From the NCBI GenBank assembly GCA_027559495.1, contig JAMXSV010000017.1, positions 682,001-746,000 of the forward strand: a DNA stretch of 64,000 nucleotides, read 5' to 3'. Both the position numbers and the translations under genes were made by a program. Each line of letters opens with the position of its first letter. Within the stretch, counting starts at the first letter, position 1. The notes under the pieces were generated by a model that saw nothing but the letters and a program-made list of their open reading frames with translations, did not search any database and had not been told where the DNA came from. Shown here piece after piece: positions 1-11,342 of this stretch. This stretch comes from Aurifilum marmelostoma (Eukaryota; Ascomycota; Sordariomycetes; Diaporthales; Cryphonectriaceae).

Positions 1-2400
1 GGCGCAGGCGGTCGCGCGATACTGTTCCGTGGCACCGACCAGCAAGTCATGAGCGCGTACTCCAAGTCTCCTCACCCCTTCAGCTCTGTCATAGCCTCCG
101 ACGCCTTCAGCTTGGGTGCCATCAAGAGTCAGACTGACTTTGTCGTCTTCAACGGCGTCTACGGACAAAGGGGTCTCGACCTGTCCTTTTTCCAACCTCG
201 AGCCAGGTACCACACGCAAGACGATGACCGCAAGCACACGAGCCGCGCCAGCCTCTGGCACATGCTCTCGTCATCTGTCGTCACCATGCGTGATCTCACA
301 AGCAGAGCATTTATTGGCGACAGAGCAGACGGCGACACAGCCAAGGTGCCCAACGGCAGAGGCAGCGGCGGCGTCTGGTTCGACCTCTTTGGTAGCAGTC
401 TTGTCCTGTTCAACCTCAGAGGCATGTTCGCGTGGTCGCTGACACTGCTCATCGCGACGCCTCTTATCCTGATGCTGCTCACGTACCTTGCCCAAAAGAA
501 GGGCAAATACTACTACTTCTCGAGCAAGGTCAGTATCTATGAGCACCCTGGCCCAAATCCGAGTGACTACGAGAGTGTCAGGACTGGCGGTCTGAAAGGG
601 ATCATACGATTCCCGCTTGGCCTGGTCGTATCTGGGGCATTAGTCTTTGGCGGTGCGTTTCTGCTGCGGAAGGTGAATCCTTTTGTTGTGCACAGCAGCA
701 AGTATACGGTGTAAGCAGTGCTTAGACCCTTGTCACCATCCGCCATATCATCTTCATGCTAACCTGAACCTCGCAGCTGGGCAATGTCAATCTCGCTGGC
801 CTACTTTTCCTTCTGGTGCATAATGAGGGGCGCAGACGTTGCGAGGCCCAGTGCCCTACACCGGGGTTACGCCAATATCTGGCTTTTCGCAATCGGATGG
901 ACCCTCCTGGTTGCAGTCACCGTCTTCGAGGACCGATTTTCGATTGCCTCCGGATACTATGTCGTCTTTCTCCACTCGGCCCTATTCCTGACTGCGCTCA
1001 TATCTATCGCAGAACTGTTTGCCCTGCCTGACAAGAAGACCTGGGGCCAGGAATACCGAGCTGAGCACGAAGGGCAGCAAGCTGAGGAGCGGCCTGGTAC
1101 CAGTGCGGACTCCATAATTGCTCCAAGCCCAGGAGAGGTAGACGGGGCTGACTCGGATGAAGGTGCGGACGATGAGACAGGGAGGGAACCTGCCAGTGCG
1201 ACTACTCCTCTTCTCGGGAGACCTAGTCGTGGCGGCGGCGAAAGCCGGACGACGTTTGCCACGACATACCGACGCTCTATTGCCGCGCTGGCGGATGTCA
1301 CGACGAACAAACGAGAGTCTAGCAAAGTCTCGGGAGCTTTTGGCGACGAGCAGCCTTGGTCAAAGTCCCTACCTACCTGGACATGGCTTCTCCAGTTCTT
1401 GATCCTGGGGCCCTTCATGATCATCCTCGCGGTCCAGATTGGATTGATGCTTACAGATGCCACAAACCAAACCGCTGCTGACGGGTCCAACCCTATTACC
1501 CCATATTTGTCGGTTGCGCTCTTCAGCATACTGCTCATCCTGCCTCTGATGCCTTTCATGCATCGTATCACGCATCACATCCCCATGTTTCTTCTCTGCG
1601 TCTTCCTCCTGACATTGCTGTACAACCTCACAGCTGAGCCTTTCTCGTCGACCAGCAGATACAAGGCCTTCTGGCAGCAGACGGTCAACCTGGATACCGG
1701 GACCTCCACTATCAAGTTTGGTGGCATAGAGGAGCACTTGCGCCGCATCATTGCAGAACTCCCCTCTGCAGCGGGAAAGAGAGTCGACTGCCATCCCTCG
1801 AATACAAGAGTGGGCGTGACTGATTGTGAATATGACGGAACGGACAACCCACCCAATGTCGCCAACAATATCGTGAATGGTATCCCACCCCAGAAGGGCT
1901 ACGCCGATCTGGTGTCTCTTGAACTGGCACGGGGTGACGAACCCGGCCACGCGAGGCTGACACTCGATGCGAAAAATACCAAGTCTTGCTACCTCAAGTT
2001 CGCGAAGCCAATTAAGAAATTCACTGTTGCGGGAGGCCTCGACTGGGATGACCGTTTTGGCCGGGTGCCGGACTCTGGGCTCAATCACGTTTTGTTGTGG
2101 AGGCGGGACTGGGACAAGGTGTGGGACGTCGATATCGAATGGGATGCTGAAGCTATCACTCCGATTTCGGCGGGGTATGAGAAGCAGGCCGGTGGTGAGA
2201 TCACAGCGTCTAAAGTTGATGAACTCAAAGTCAGAAGTGCTGGTGGTCTAGATGGCAATGTCACCTGCATCTGGAGCGACATCAACACGCCGGGCACAAT
2301 TCCCGCCTTGGATGAGGCTATCAAGTTTGCACCTGCGTGGGCCGTCGTTACCAAATTTGCGGCTGGTCTGGTCGAAGGCACCAAGAGCTTCAAGGTCTAA
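1..2400 (+). CDS. PFF1: Vacuolar membrane protease, M28 family (C-terminal part, cut by window start)
   Basis: The reading frame is open from base 1, so the start codon and the N-terminal half of the peptidase lie outside the window. What remains is 777 codons: the end of the M28 aminopeptidase-like domain (motif NGVYGQRGLDLSFFQP), then about eight hydrophobic segments and a soluble C-terminal domain. This matches Pff1/YBR074W-type vacuolar proteases, which have one N-terminal and eight later membrane spans. Exon 1 ends at 710. The intron is 711-776 (GTAAGC donor, CTAAC branch, CAG acceptor). Exon 2 runs 777-2400 and restores ...YTVWAMS... across the junction. An acidic loop sits between the middle spans, as in the family. 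The metal ligands cannot be judged because they lie upstream. Family assignment is strong; the substrate is unknown. Confidence 0.9.
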
Positions 2401-4420
2401 GCAGCCACGGACAGGCACACTCCGCCCTTCGGTGCTATGCGATTGGGTGGTACGCTGACGAGCATCGTGGAGTGAACGACGGCAGGGAGGATAGTTCCAT
2501 CGTACGCAGAGTGATACGAGTTGCATCACACGAATAGGTCTGTGGTACCTGGTATGCTTTCTTCTGGCTTGAAGGTTGGATTTTATGTTTCGGCTAAAGA
2601 GTTTGGCCTCTACAGTCATGGGGAGGGGAACATTTGTTCCTCTCTTCTTTACCTACAGGAATTAGTTGAGAAGTCGCACCAGTAGTGTCAACGAATCGAG
2701 CATGGCTTGATTTCCTCGTCAATCTCCTCGTTAGCGTTTTCGCTGGCTTGGCCACAAGGCTGAGGTCGCTGCAGTGCCCATCAATACGTGCTGATATGTT
2801 GTAGCCATTGACGTCGTCCGAGCAGTCGAAGCGGCTAGCTGCCGTGTGGTTTCTGTAGACGCACAGTTCAGATGGTGTGCTAGCTGCGAGCCTCTTTTTG
2901 GAAGTGTGATTTCAACATGTCCCACCAGAACGGAGGCCCCATGCCCGTCCGTCCTACCGCATGTCTCAGGAGTCTAATCATTTGTACGCTGTGTGTGGTC
3001 GTCTCGCCATGCCTCTTTGTTTCTTTTTCTTTCCCCGAGTAACGCAAGGCAGACTAAAGTTATATGAATCAAGCACGGACAGTACCTGCATTACTTCCCC
3101 ATTGGACGGATAATTTGAGCTCATGCTTTTTGTTTTTGGAGGCGTACAGAAGCTTAAATTTACTAATGTGTGGTGTGTCTTAGGTGAACGGGCGAAAAGA
3201 AAATGGGAGACAAGAGGCACGGACTGGTATTACTTAGCTTCATTGTGCAAATTATTGTGCAAATGTGTCACTGTGGTAGTCCATCATCAATCAATTAAAC
3301 TTCCACCGATGAGGCTTCTTGGGCGGATGCGGCCATGCAAGGACGATGTACGGCCGATGGAAGGTGTGCAGACGTGTGTCAAAGTTACATACATGCCACA
3401 TGGCTAATATCAGCAATTAGCCGTCATATACCAGGAGATTCCCAGTCCCAAGCAAGTCCATCATCCTCTTTGGGTCTGCTTTCACATGAGATCTGCACGA
3501 GAATGTAACAGAGTGAGAAAGAGCGGGCAACTAGGGTTGAGGAGGAACAAGTGTGAACGCGATGTGACTGGTGATTCCGGAAATTTTGGGACCGCCTACC
3601 GCCCGAATGCGACGGTGGGTGGTGGGTGGGTGACGCGGATGGGATGCTTGGTGGAGTTTCATGTCCCACGGGCTGGCGCTCCTCAGGGGAAGTGTGCATT
3701 TCGATTATATTGCGTCCGGACATATACAGGTCGAACTGTAAAGCCCCCCGCCGCCACGTTGGATCATGTCTCTCGCCGGGGATCCTTTTCCTTTGCAAAA
3801 GCAAAAAATTAGACTTGAGCTCATTTGGGGGCCAGTGCTCTCATTGCTGGTTGGGCGATTCTTAAGCAACGTATGTAAGCCGTTGCGTTTTATATCTACT
3901 CGTCTCTCACCCTGAGAAAGGTGAAGAAGAAGAAGAAACAAGCAAAGGCGCCTTTTCTCGTTTCCCATTTACCCTTTTGGCATTCGGCTCCCGAGTTCTG
4001 CGGGTCCCGGCACGTACGGCGCATCCCGCTCGACAGCAAGCCCCTGGCCGCCGTGCAGTAAGACTGATATCTCGGCCGAATTTGCCGTTACCCAGGAGCA
4101 CCGAAGAGGAAGGTGACCCTCCTTGGTTTTTGCCGACCGTTGTATAACCAAAGTATGTTCCCACTCCCGGGGGCGAGGCGTCAAGTTGTTTCCTCCCTCC
4201 TTGATAGCGAGAGGGAAATCGTTTCCGTCATTGCTGAAAAGCTGCTTTGCGCTTTGGAAGCTCGCCGACCGACAACACCAACGTCTGGTCTTTTTTGTCA
4301 GAGCCCCAACATCTCTCTCAGCCATCCCGCCGACGTCACACCTTTCGCTGGGAGCCCTTTTCCTACCACACTCGCCAACCCAGCAGCAGCCAACACCAAT
4401 AGCACAAGCGTGACGACAAG
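2401..4420. other. Intergenic region, no gene seen
   Basis: About 2 kb between PFF1 and the small secreted protein gene, both on the plus strand. Short open frames exist on both strands, but none has a recognisable domain, a plausible start and splice context together. The last 400 bases, rich in CT and CA stretches, are probably promoter and 5' leader of the gene at 4421. Confidence 0.5.
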
Positions 4421-5074
4421 ATGCGCTCTTCTTTCCTCCTCGCCTCGTTCTCGACGGCGGCACTCGCCGTGGCCTCGGCGGACTCCACCTCGGCGTCGTG
4501 TGTGGCTAGCTCAGCATCCAGTGCTAACACGGGCACATGGATGATCGACTACGCCTCGGTTGCCGCGCCGGTGACAGGCTCGGGGTACGACATCGACCCG
4601 AGTTTCATGGCAGCTTATGGCTTCAGCAACACGATGGTAATGCATTTCCCTCTTCCCCCCCCCCCCCCGACGTTCCTCTCATGGGTACTGGCGGACGGCT
4701 GTGAGAACCCTTGACTAACCAACGTGACCTCCCCTCCGCCTTACCAGGAAATATCCACGACGCACGACTCGAACGATACGGACTATATCTCCTTCAAGTG
4801 CCAGTTCGCATGCAATGGTAATCAGGGCTGTATCGCGTTCTTTGGGCGCTTCATCGATGTGGACACCGACGAGGAGACTTATGAGTGTTTGAGCTTCAAG
4901 TCGCTGTGAGTAACGATAATCCTGCCTGCAAAGATGAAAGGATGGATTGGGACGAGCCCAAGGGTCTCCAATGCTGACCACTTTCTGCTCATGGGTTGTA
5001 GGCTGGATGAGTCGTCCTTTACCACGAGCACGTCGAACATGGCTGTTGGCGGATTCAACAAGCTCTGCAGCTAG
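4421..5074 (+). CDS. Small secreted cysteine-containing protein
   Basis: Three exons (4421-4636, 4748-4905, 5002-5074) encode 148 residues. The start MRSSFLLASFSTAALAVASA is a typical signal peptide with likely cleavage after AVASA. The mature part has about six cysteines in a spaced pattern including FKCQFACNGNQGCIAFFGRF and YECLSFKSL, ending KLCS. The spacing resembles PAN/Apple-like small secreted proteins of fungi, but this is pattern similarity only and I assign no function. Both introns have good GT-AG ends; intron 1 carries a run of 14 C at 4655-4668, and intron 2 starts GTGAGT. A role outside the cell, at the wall or towards a host or competitor, is inference from secretion and size alone. 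Confidence 0.75.
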
Positions 5075-5551
5075 TCGACCTGGACCCAAAAAGGAAAAGA
5101 TAATTGCGTGTTCATTGTTGCTTATTGTTTCGACTCGTCCACCACAGAAGCAGGTATTGATCGTGTGTGTCAATTGTGAATATGACTTGGACGGTGCACA
5201 GCGCTGTATATAGCTGTTCCCGGTTCATCTTCCTTCTTCGCCCGTTTCCTCTGGCAGCAGAAAGCAGCTTGTATTTTTGAATGTTAACGCAACATTTCTC
5301 TCAAGAATGGATCGCTCTTGTCTTTGGGTCATGTCTCCGACCAAGAAGACCAGCACTGATCTGCGTGAATAGATGAAGGTCAATTTTCGGGGTATCTTTT
5401 GAAATATTCACCTGTCTCTGTATGCATGCCTTGAGTTGCATCCAAAACCATATGCGCCGAACTCCCAAGGTCGTACAAGCAACGAGATCTGAAGCCAACA
5501 GAGACGAAGTCTCAAAGTTTTCGATAACGATCACGGCCCTGCATTTTTCTT
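5075..5551. other. Convergent 3' intergenic region
   Basis: Lies between the stop codons of the small secreted protein gene (plus) and MED11 (minus). It should hold both 3' UTRs. No further gene seen. Confidence 0.5.
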
Positions 5552-6201
5552 TCACCCTGTCATATCCACGTCCGCGCTGTCAGCACTGCCAGCAGCGCCG
5601 CCCGCGTCCCTGGCACCCGATGCGCGGGTAATAGTATCCAGGTGCTGCCGCGTCTTGGTCCACAGCTCCGCCTCCATCTCTCTGTCGACCTGGGTACTCC
5701 GACTGTTCAACCAACCGACGTCCAGATTGCCCACCATGCCCAACCCGTTTGGCTCGAGTGATTGCCTGGCGGCGCCGCCGCCGTCCTCTTCCTTTGGCTT
5801 GGCCTTTTCAAGGGTGAGAATACCGGCCTCCTCAAGCCCAAAAATTTGACGCTTCAATCGCACGTCGACAGCGTGTAGGGTGGTGAGGAACTTGTCCATG
5901 TTCTCCTGGAAGGACTGGGTCTGGTCTTGAGGTTCGGGAGCTGGCTGGCTAGGCTCGGCGGATTGTTGTTTGCCCAGTGACTGGATAGCTTTCCCGGTAA
6001 GCTCGAGGAGGGACGCTATATCCTGTTTAGGGGAAATCCGTCAGAGGCGTCAATCTTCGAGACGGTCTGAGGGAGGAAGGGGGGGTTCGAGGGGGGGCCC
6101 ACTCTATCGATCTCGGCAAGCTGCACCATGCGCTCTGCGCGCGTAAAAGGGGCGTGGACGTCGACAGGAGGAGCTTCTCCTTGGGAGTTTGAGGGCTCCA
6201 T
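5552..6201 (-). CDS. MED11: Mediator of RNA polymerase II transcription subunit 11
   Basis: Two exons on the minus strand (6201-6103 and 6022-5552; intron 6102-6023) encode 189 residues. The N-terminal stretch FTRAERMVQLAEIDRDIASL, formed exactly across the splice junction, followed by LLELTGKAIQSLGK and FQENMDKFLTTLHAVDVRLK, is the Med11 helical core. Med11 pairs with Med22 in the Mediator head module and helps contact TFIIH and polymerase II. The acidic C-terminal tail (about 100 residues) is longer than in yeast, which is usual for filamentous fungi. The donor reads GTGGGC, slightly weak, but no other junction keeps the conserved IDRDIAS motif. The gene diverges from the deubiquitinase at 8516. 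Confidence 0.9.
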
Positions 6202-8515
6202 TCTGACAGGTGGCTGTTGGATTGTTGCTGGCGAAGGGGGGAAGCCGTTCTTTGGACCAGCTCTGCGAGCCGTGGAGAGAGAACCAATCCTGAGGTGCTC
6301 AAAGGCGCGGAACTCAAGCTCCGTCGAAAAGCTAGGCGGAGGACGGGGGGGGCAAGCTGCTGTACCCAGGGGGGGTTAGGTTACCCCGCGCACGATCAGG
6401 GCATGACAGCCCAGCACTGATGGGGTGGGTGGACCCTTATGGCTTAGGAGGTTCCAGAAGCCCTAGGCTGTTGGTTTTGGGGTGTTGGCACCCTGGCACC
6501 CAGTCAGCCAGTGCCAGAACGGCTGGGAGGGGCGAGCACCCAAGTGACGATCAAGGATCTCGGCCGATAGATGTGATGCAAGGATGACATGCTCTGTTGA
6601 TCATGACGAGGCCCTCAATATGTTGGCGGCAGTCCACTGCGAGTAATCCTGCATGAATTGGACTAAGATTTACATACATAGCACACGGATCGACACCCCT
6701 ATCGAAAAGGAGTATTGTCGAGGTATTTTTTCGCCCTTCTTTCTCGAAAGTCCAAAGATTTAGCATCATGGACCTGAGGACGAATCACACGATGTGGAGA
6801 GACCACGAATGGCCTGAGTGTTGACACCGTCAGGTGGTGGTGAACACACGAGTGGCCTGTCCCCTGCCAAAAGCCAAGACAATTGAGGAAGGGAGAATGG
6901 CGATTTTCATGATCCCATCGAGATTCAGCGAGTTGGAAGAGCAGGCTCGTGAGCGGTACGACTCCTGACAGCCCGTGTCGAGCGAAAGCCTCATCGGCTT
7001 CGGATAGGCAGGTGACACCGACGACGACGCCGTCCCGAGTCACAACGTCTCAAATATTCAGTCCGCACTCCGCCGCTTACAAAAAATTCGTTGTTTCTAG
7101 AACTTGCGGGCCATTGTTCTGGCACTATGGTATTGTCATTATTCACACTCAGAAGACGAAAACTGGAGCTTACCTGGCACAAGTAGGCTGGCACAATCGA
7201 GTGCTAAATGTCACACCATCATGCTGCCGCTAGACTTGGCCGAATCGTACCTTTTTGAGGATCAGCGGGTGACGCGAAATGGAGTTGGCCATCGTATAGT
7301 GATGGATTGCAATAGTAAGACGAGATCGGCGGTAAAAAGGTCGATCTATGCAGCATCAAGCGTCTTCTAAAAGGGAGACGGCTGCAGGAGAGGGGGGAAA
7401 GTGTTGCAAGGGAGTGGAGTGGTGGACTTCTGCACGATCAGCCCTGCGATCGAGTGAGATGCAAAGACTCGGTAAGCGACATTGTTGTTGTGGTCGGTGG
7501 GAGCTGATGCCTACCCGCCGCCGCCTTATACCAAATGGGTTTGATCAGAAGACGGGACGTCATAGTATCTTACTCTACTTTGGTAGCACTCGGCCGCTGG
7601 AACCCGTCGACGAGCAGCTCGTCATCTCTAGCTGGCGACTCGAGCTCGACCCGGACATGACTAGTAGGGTATGGAAAAATCTGAAATGGCAAAAAGATAG
7701 AGAAGAAGAAGAAATCCTTGATTGTTTATCTTTGCCCAGTCTCGAGCTGGATCCTTGAGGAGGGGCAGGTGGCAAGTTGGGGGTTATTTTTGTCGCGAAA
7801 TATCTCTTCCTTGCTTGATGTCTTATCAGGGGCCTTCAAACAGTTTCACTAGCGCGGGGAAGGCCTGTAGGCTGGACCTGTCTTCCTCCTGCGGCCACAA
7901 CCCCGCCAGTGGCTCGTAGTGGGGTGGCACAGTGGGCACCCAGCAGCCCAGATTGCACATTGGACCGCTTCTCGCCAGAAGGTGTTCGGCTGAATCAGTG
8001 GGCCGATGCCACCCTTCGCTACAACCTACGCGCCTTGCGCAGCCTGCGTTGAAGATCACTTCCCGCCCACCACCACCTGCATACTATGTACATCCTGTAG
8101 TCATTTAGCGGCTGCTAAAATTTATCCACATCCCAGAACCCATGCCCAGGGACCTGGGAGCCCGCCCTCGATTAGATCAATCCAGGGCCGCCCCAACATT
8201 TGCTACACCTGCGACCACTGTCAAACCTTCACAGCGTCCCACGCCTCACATCCAGGACAACCAAATACTGACTGGACTATTACTTCTCTTGTTTTCATCC
8301 TCTACCCCTCTCCTGCGCCGCCGCCGCATGAACCTACCGACCCCGACCCAGAGACATGCTTCAGTTGCTTCTAGGAAGATAACCTCGAGCCGATGGGCTT
8401 CTGGTCACCTTTAGCACCCTTGGCTTCTCACGACCCTGCGCCCCGCGACGCATCCTGAGACACCAACCGCCAGGGGCATTCTTTGCGCCGCCCACGTCCA
8501 CAACTTGACGCCACA
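6202..8515. other. Divergent intergenic region between MED11 and deubiquitinase
   Basis: A 2.3-kb stretch holding the upstream regions of two genes reading away from each other. A G7-TTAGG motif lies at 6369-6380, about 170 bases upstream of the MED11 start. The CT/CA-rich part from about 8050 to 8515 looks like the leader of the plus-strand gene. Open frames of 60-136 codons here have no recognisable content. Confidence 0.5.
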
Positions 8516-11342
8516 ATGAAGGCCAGCATACCCAAACGCTTGCTCACCCTACGTGATAGGGACAAGGAGAAGAATGGCTCTCACGGTCGAAGCAAGTCCT
8601 CCGAGGGACACAAGGTCAGCACAAAGAAAAAAGGAACAAAACAGCCACCCCAAAGTGACGCCGGAGCCAGAGCGCCAAGGATTGGAGAGGAGAAGAGAAA
8701 GAGAGTTTTTGCTGACCCCTCTTCTTCGCAGTCGCGGCCACAGTCTACCGAGTCGTCTTTTCTGTCCATCTTCAAGAACGGCTCGAGCACCATGACCAAC
8801 GGAGACATTGACAAGGAGAAGGAGAGCGCAAAGGTCAGCATTCCTTGAAGATCTCGGCCTGGGAAAGAGCAAATTTAGAAGAGCCAAGACTGAATACGCA
8901 GCGGGGCACAGATTGAGGACATCGACAAACGCCTCGACGAGATGGACATACACGATATTTCAAAAGAGCATGTGCAATTTGCTCTCAGGAGCAAATACGC
9001 CGCGGGCGACACTGAAAAGGCCATCGAGTTGCTCCTCCTTCACCAGAGATCCATGTCTGGCACCATACTGCCTTACGACCCCAAGGTTCATATGGTCGGG
9101 GCCGAGAACAGGGGAAATGTCACATGCTATCTCGACGCTCTGCTGTTTGCCATGTTCGCGAAGCTGGAGGCTTTTGAGTGCATGCTGAAGAATGATCTGA
9201 CCGACGAGCCACAGCGGCATCTGGCCTCTTTGATCCGCCTCTGGGTGAACATGCTGAGGAGTGGGAAGCTTATACACACGGACTTTGTACGGGCGACCTC
9301 CTTCTGTATGTCCTGGTAGCTTATGAGCTGACGGCTTCACAGACACAATCAATCCAGGACGCTTTGGCTGCTTGTGGCTGGAAAGACGCTCAATTGCTGG
9401 AACAGCAGGATACTTCTGAGGCTTTCGCATTCATCACCGAGACGCTGCAACTCCCACTACTCACACTGCAGGTGGACTTGTTCCATCAGGGTAAGGGGGG
9501 ACAAAGGTGAGCTACAGCATCCATTAACCGAGAGCAAGACCTTGCGCGTCTGACTAGAAGTTGTAGATGACCACAAGGTTGTTTATGAGCGCCTCCTCAA
9601 CCTAGCAGTCCCAGTCGATCCAGAAGGCAAGGGTGTCAAGCTTGAGGACTGCCTGGAGGACTATTTCAACACAAGAGTCGACGTCTCCCGCGTGGGCGTC
9701 GAGGAGAAGCTCGACAGGCCGATTCTTACACCTCAAAGTACCATTCGTGTCGTCAACAATGATCCAGAGGAGGAAGCAGAGGCCGCAGACCAAGTTGACG
9801 GGGAACCCTTACAACGGCGTTGGACCGCCGTCGAAACGGCAGAATCTGCCGACGGGCCCTCAACCTCAGACCCTGAGCGCCCTGCTGTCCGTCATAGGTC
9901 AACGAGCATCATCCAGCGTATTGTTCTGGACGCTGATGGAAAGGCAACTGAATCAGACGCTGCGAGCCTACTGCAGAAGGCCAAGCGGAAAGGCTCTACG
10001 GTTGTGAAAGCAGTCACTATCCCTGCTTGGCAATTCTTCCGGTTAATACGTAAGTTCTCAATGCCATTGGGAGTTTTCGCAACGATACTGATGACAATGA
10101 TGATGTCTAGCTTGGCATGCTGTTCCGAACACCGAGCCGAAGACTGATGGAGAGATTCTGATGCATTTTAATCAGCGCCCAGTAGTCGGGATCTGTCTCA
10201 AAAGGTACCTGATGACCGAGGATGGGCGCGCCAAGAGGCAGAACACGTTCATCGACATTCCCGACAGTCTGAGATTACCTCGATTCATGGTCGCAGATGA
10301 CGCGAGGGTGGAAGAGGACAGCGCACTCAGCACAGAGTACAAGTTGGTCCTGCAGGCCGTGGTCTGTCACAGGGGCGACTCAGTACACTCTGGTCATTAT
10401 ATCAGCTTTGCAAGAGTCAACCCCAAGCTTCTTACCGACAACAGGCGCCACGACAACGACCCCCCACCAGATTACGAGGACGCTCAGTGGGTCAAGTTTG
10501 ACGATCTCGCTCTAGAGAACCGGGTCTCCAACGTGGACGACATCAAGGCATCTCTGAAGAACGAGATGCCTTACCTTCTGTTCTACCAAATCGTACCCAT
10601 GGTAGACGTTACCAACATATCGGTCACGGGTTCCGAGACTGAGCCTCCGTCATACGACGATTCGACCATCAACGCGGCCGCCAGTAACACGAGCGACAGC
10701 GAACGACCAGGCCTGTCAAGAGCAGCTAGTGGCTATTTTGATATGTCCACCCTGAGCTCGACAGGTCCTAGCATACGCTTCTCGTCGGAGCTGGAAAGAC
10801 CACCACGACTGAGTCTCAGCGTCGAAGATGATGTCGCACAGGCTCCTGCGCTGCTCAGCCCGAATACATCCCGGCGTGGAAGCGTTGCCGTGTCCGAGCC
10901 CATCCTGGGCAATCTTGCGATCACTCCCGAGGCCGGCTCATCCCCAGTCGTCACGCCGAGCGAGGAGACCACGGCACAACGACTCTCGAGGGCGGCGGCG
11001 AAATTCACCAAATCTGGCTCCCGCAGTAGGCCCACGAGTCAGGCCGGAGAGAGTCGTATCAGCATCACAATGTCGAGGCTAAGCCTCAAGAGCAAGAGCA
11101 AGGAACCTCTGCGCGAGGCATGGGAGAGTGTCGAAGGCGACGAAGAGACCCCAGTGGCCATTGTCGCACCAGAACGACTGTCTACTGATGGGGAAGAAAA
11201 GAAAGACAAGGAGCACCACCATCACCACCACCTCCACGGCAAGAAGAAGCGGGCCAAGTCCAAGAGCCGCAGCGGCGACAAAGATACAGAGAAGGTCAAG
11301 AGAAAGGGCGAAGTGCCAGATCGGGAATGCATTGTCATGTGA
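8516..11342 (+). CDS. Ubiquitin-specific protease (USP/UCH family) with CaaX-like C terminus
   Basis: Five exons: 8516-8833, 8912-9286, 9343-9490, about 9567-10049 (acceptors at 9558 or 9561 are also in phase), and 10111-11342; 851-854 residues. The Cys box GAENRGNVTCYLDALLFAMF places the nucleophile near Cys178. The His box HRGDSVHSGHYISFAR with a following WVKFDD lies near residue 537. These are the two hallmarks of papain-fold ubiquitin C-terminal hydrolases of the USP class, which remove ubiquitin from substrates. A UBA-like helical stretch (KAIELLLLHQRS) precedes the Cys box. The C-terminal third is Ser/Thr-rich with a His run (HHHHHHLHGKKKR) and ends ...DRECIVM, a CaaX-type sequence suggesting farnesylation. 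I cannot assign it to a named yeast UBP. The start at 8516 has context CACAATG and begins MKASIPKRLL. Confidence 0.85.

Noticed and set aside
3969..4463. 164-codon minus-strand open frame
   Set aside because: Overlaps the leader and signal-peptide codons of the secreted protein gene; no conserved motif.
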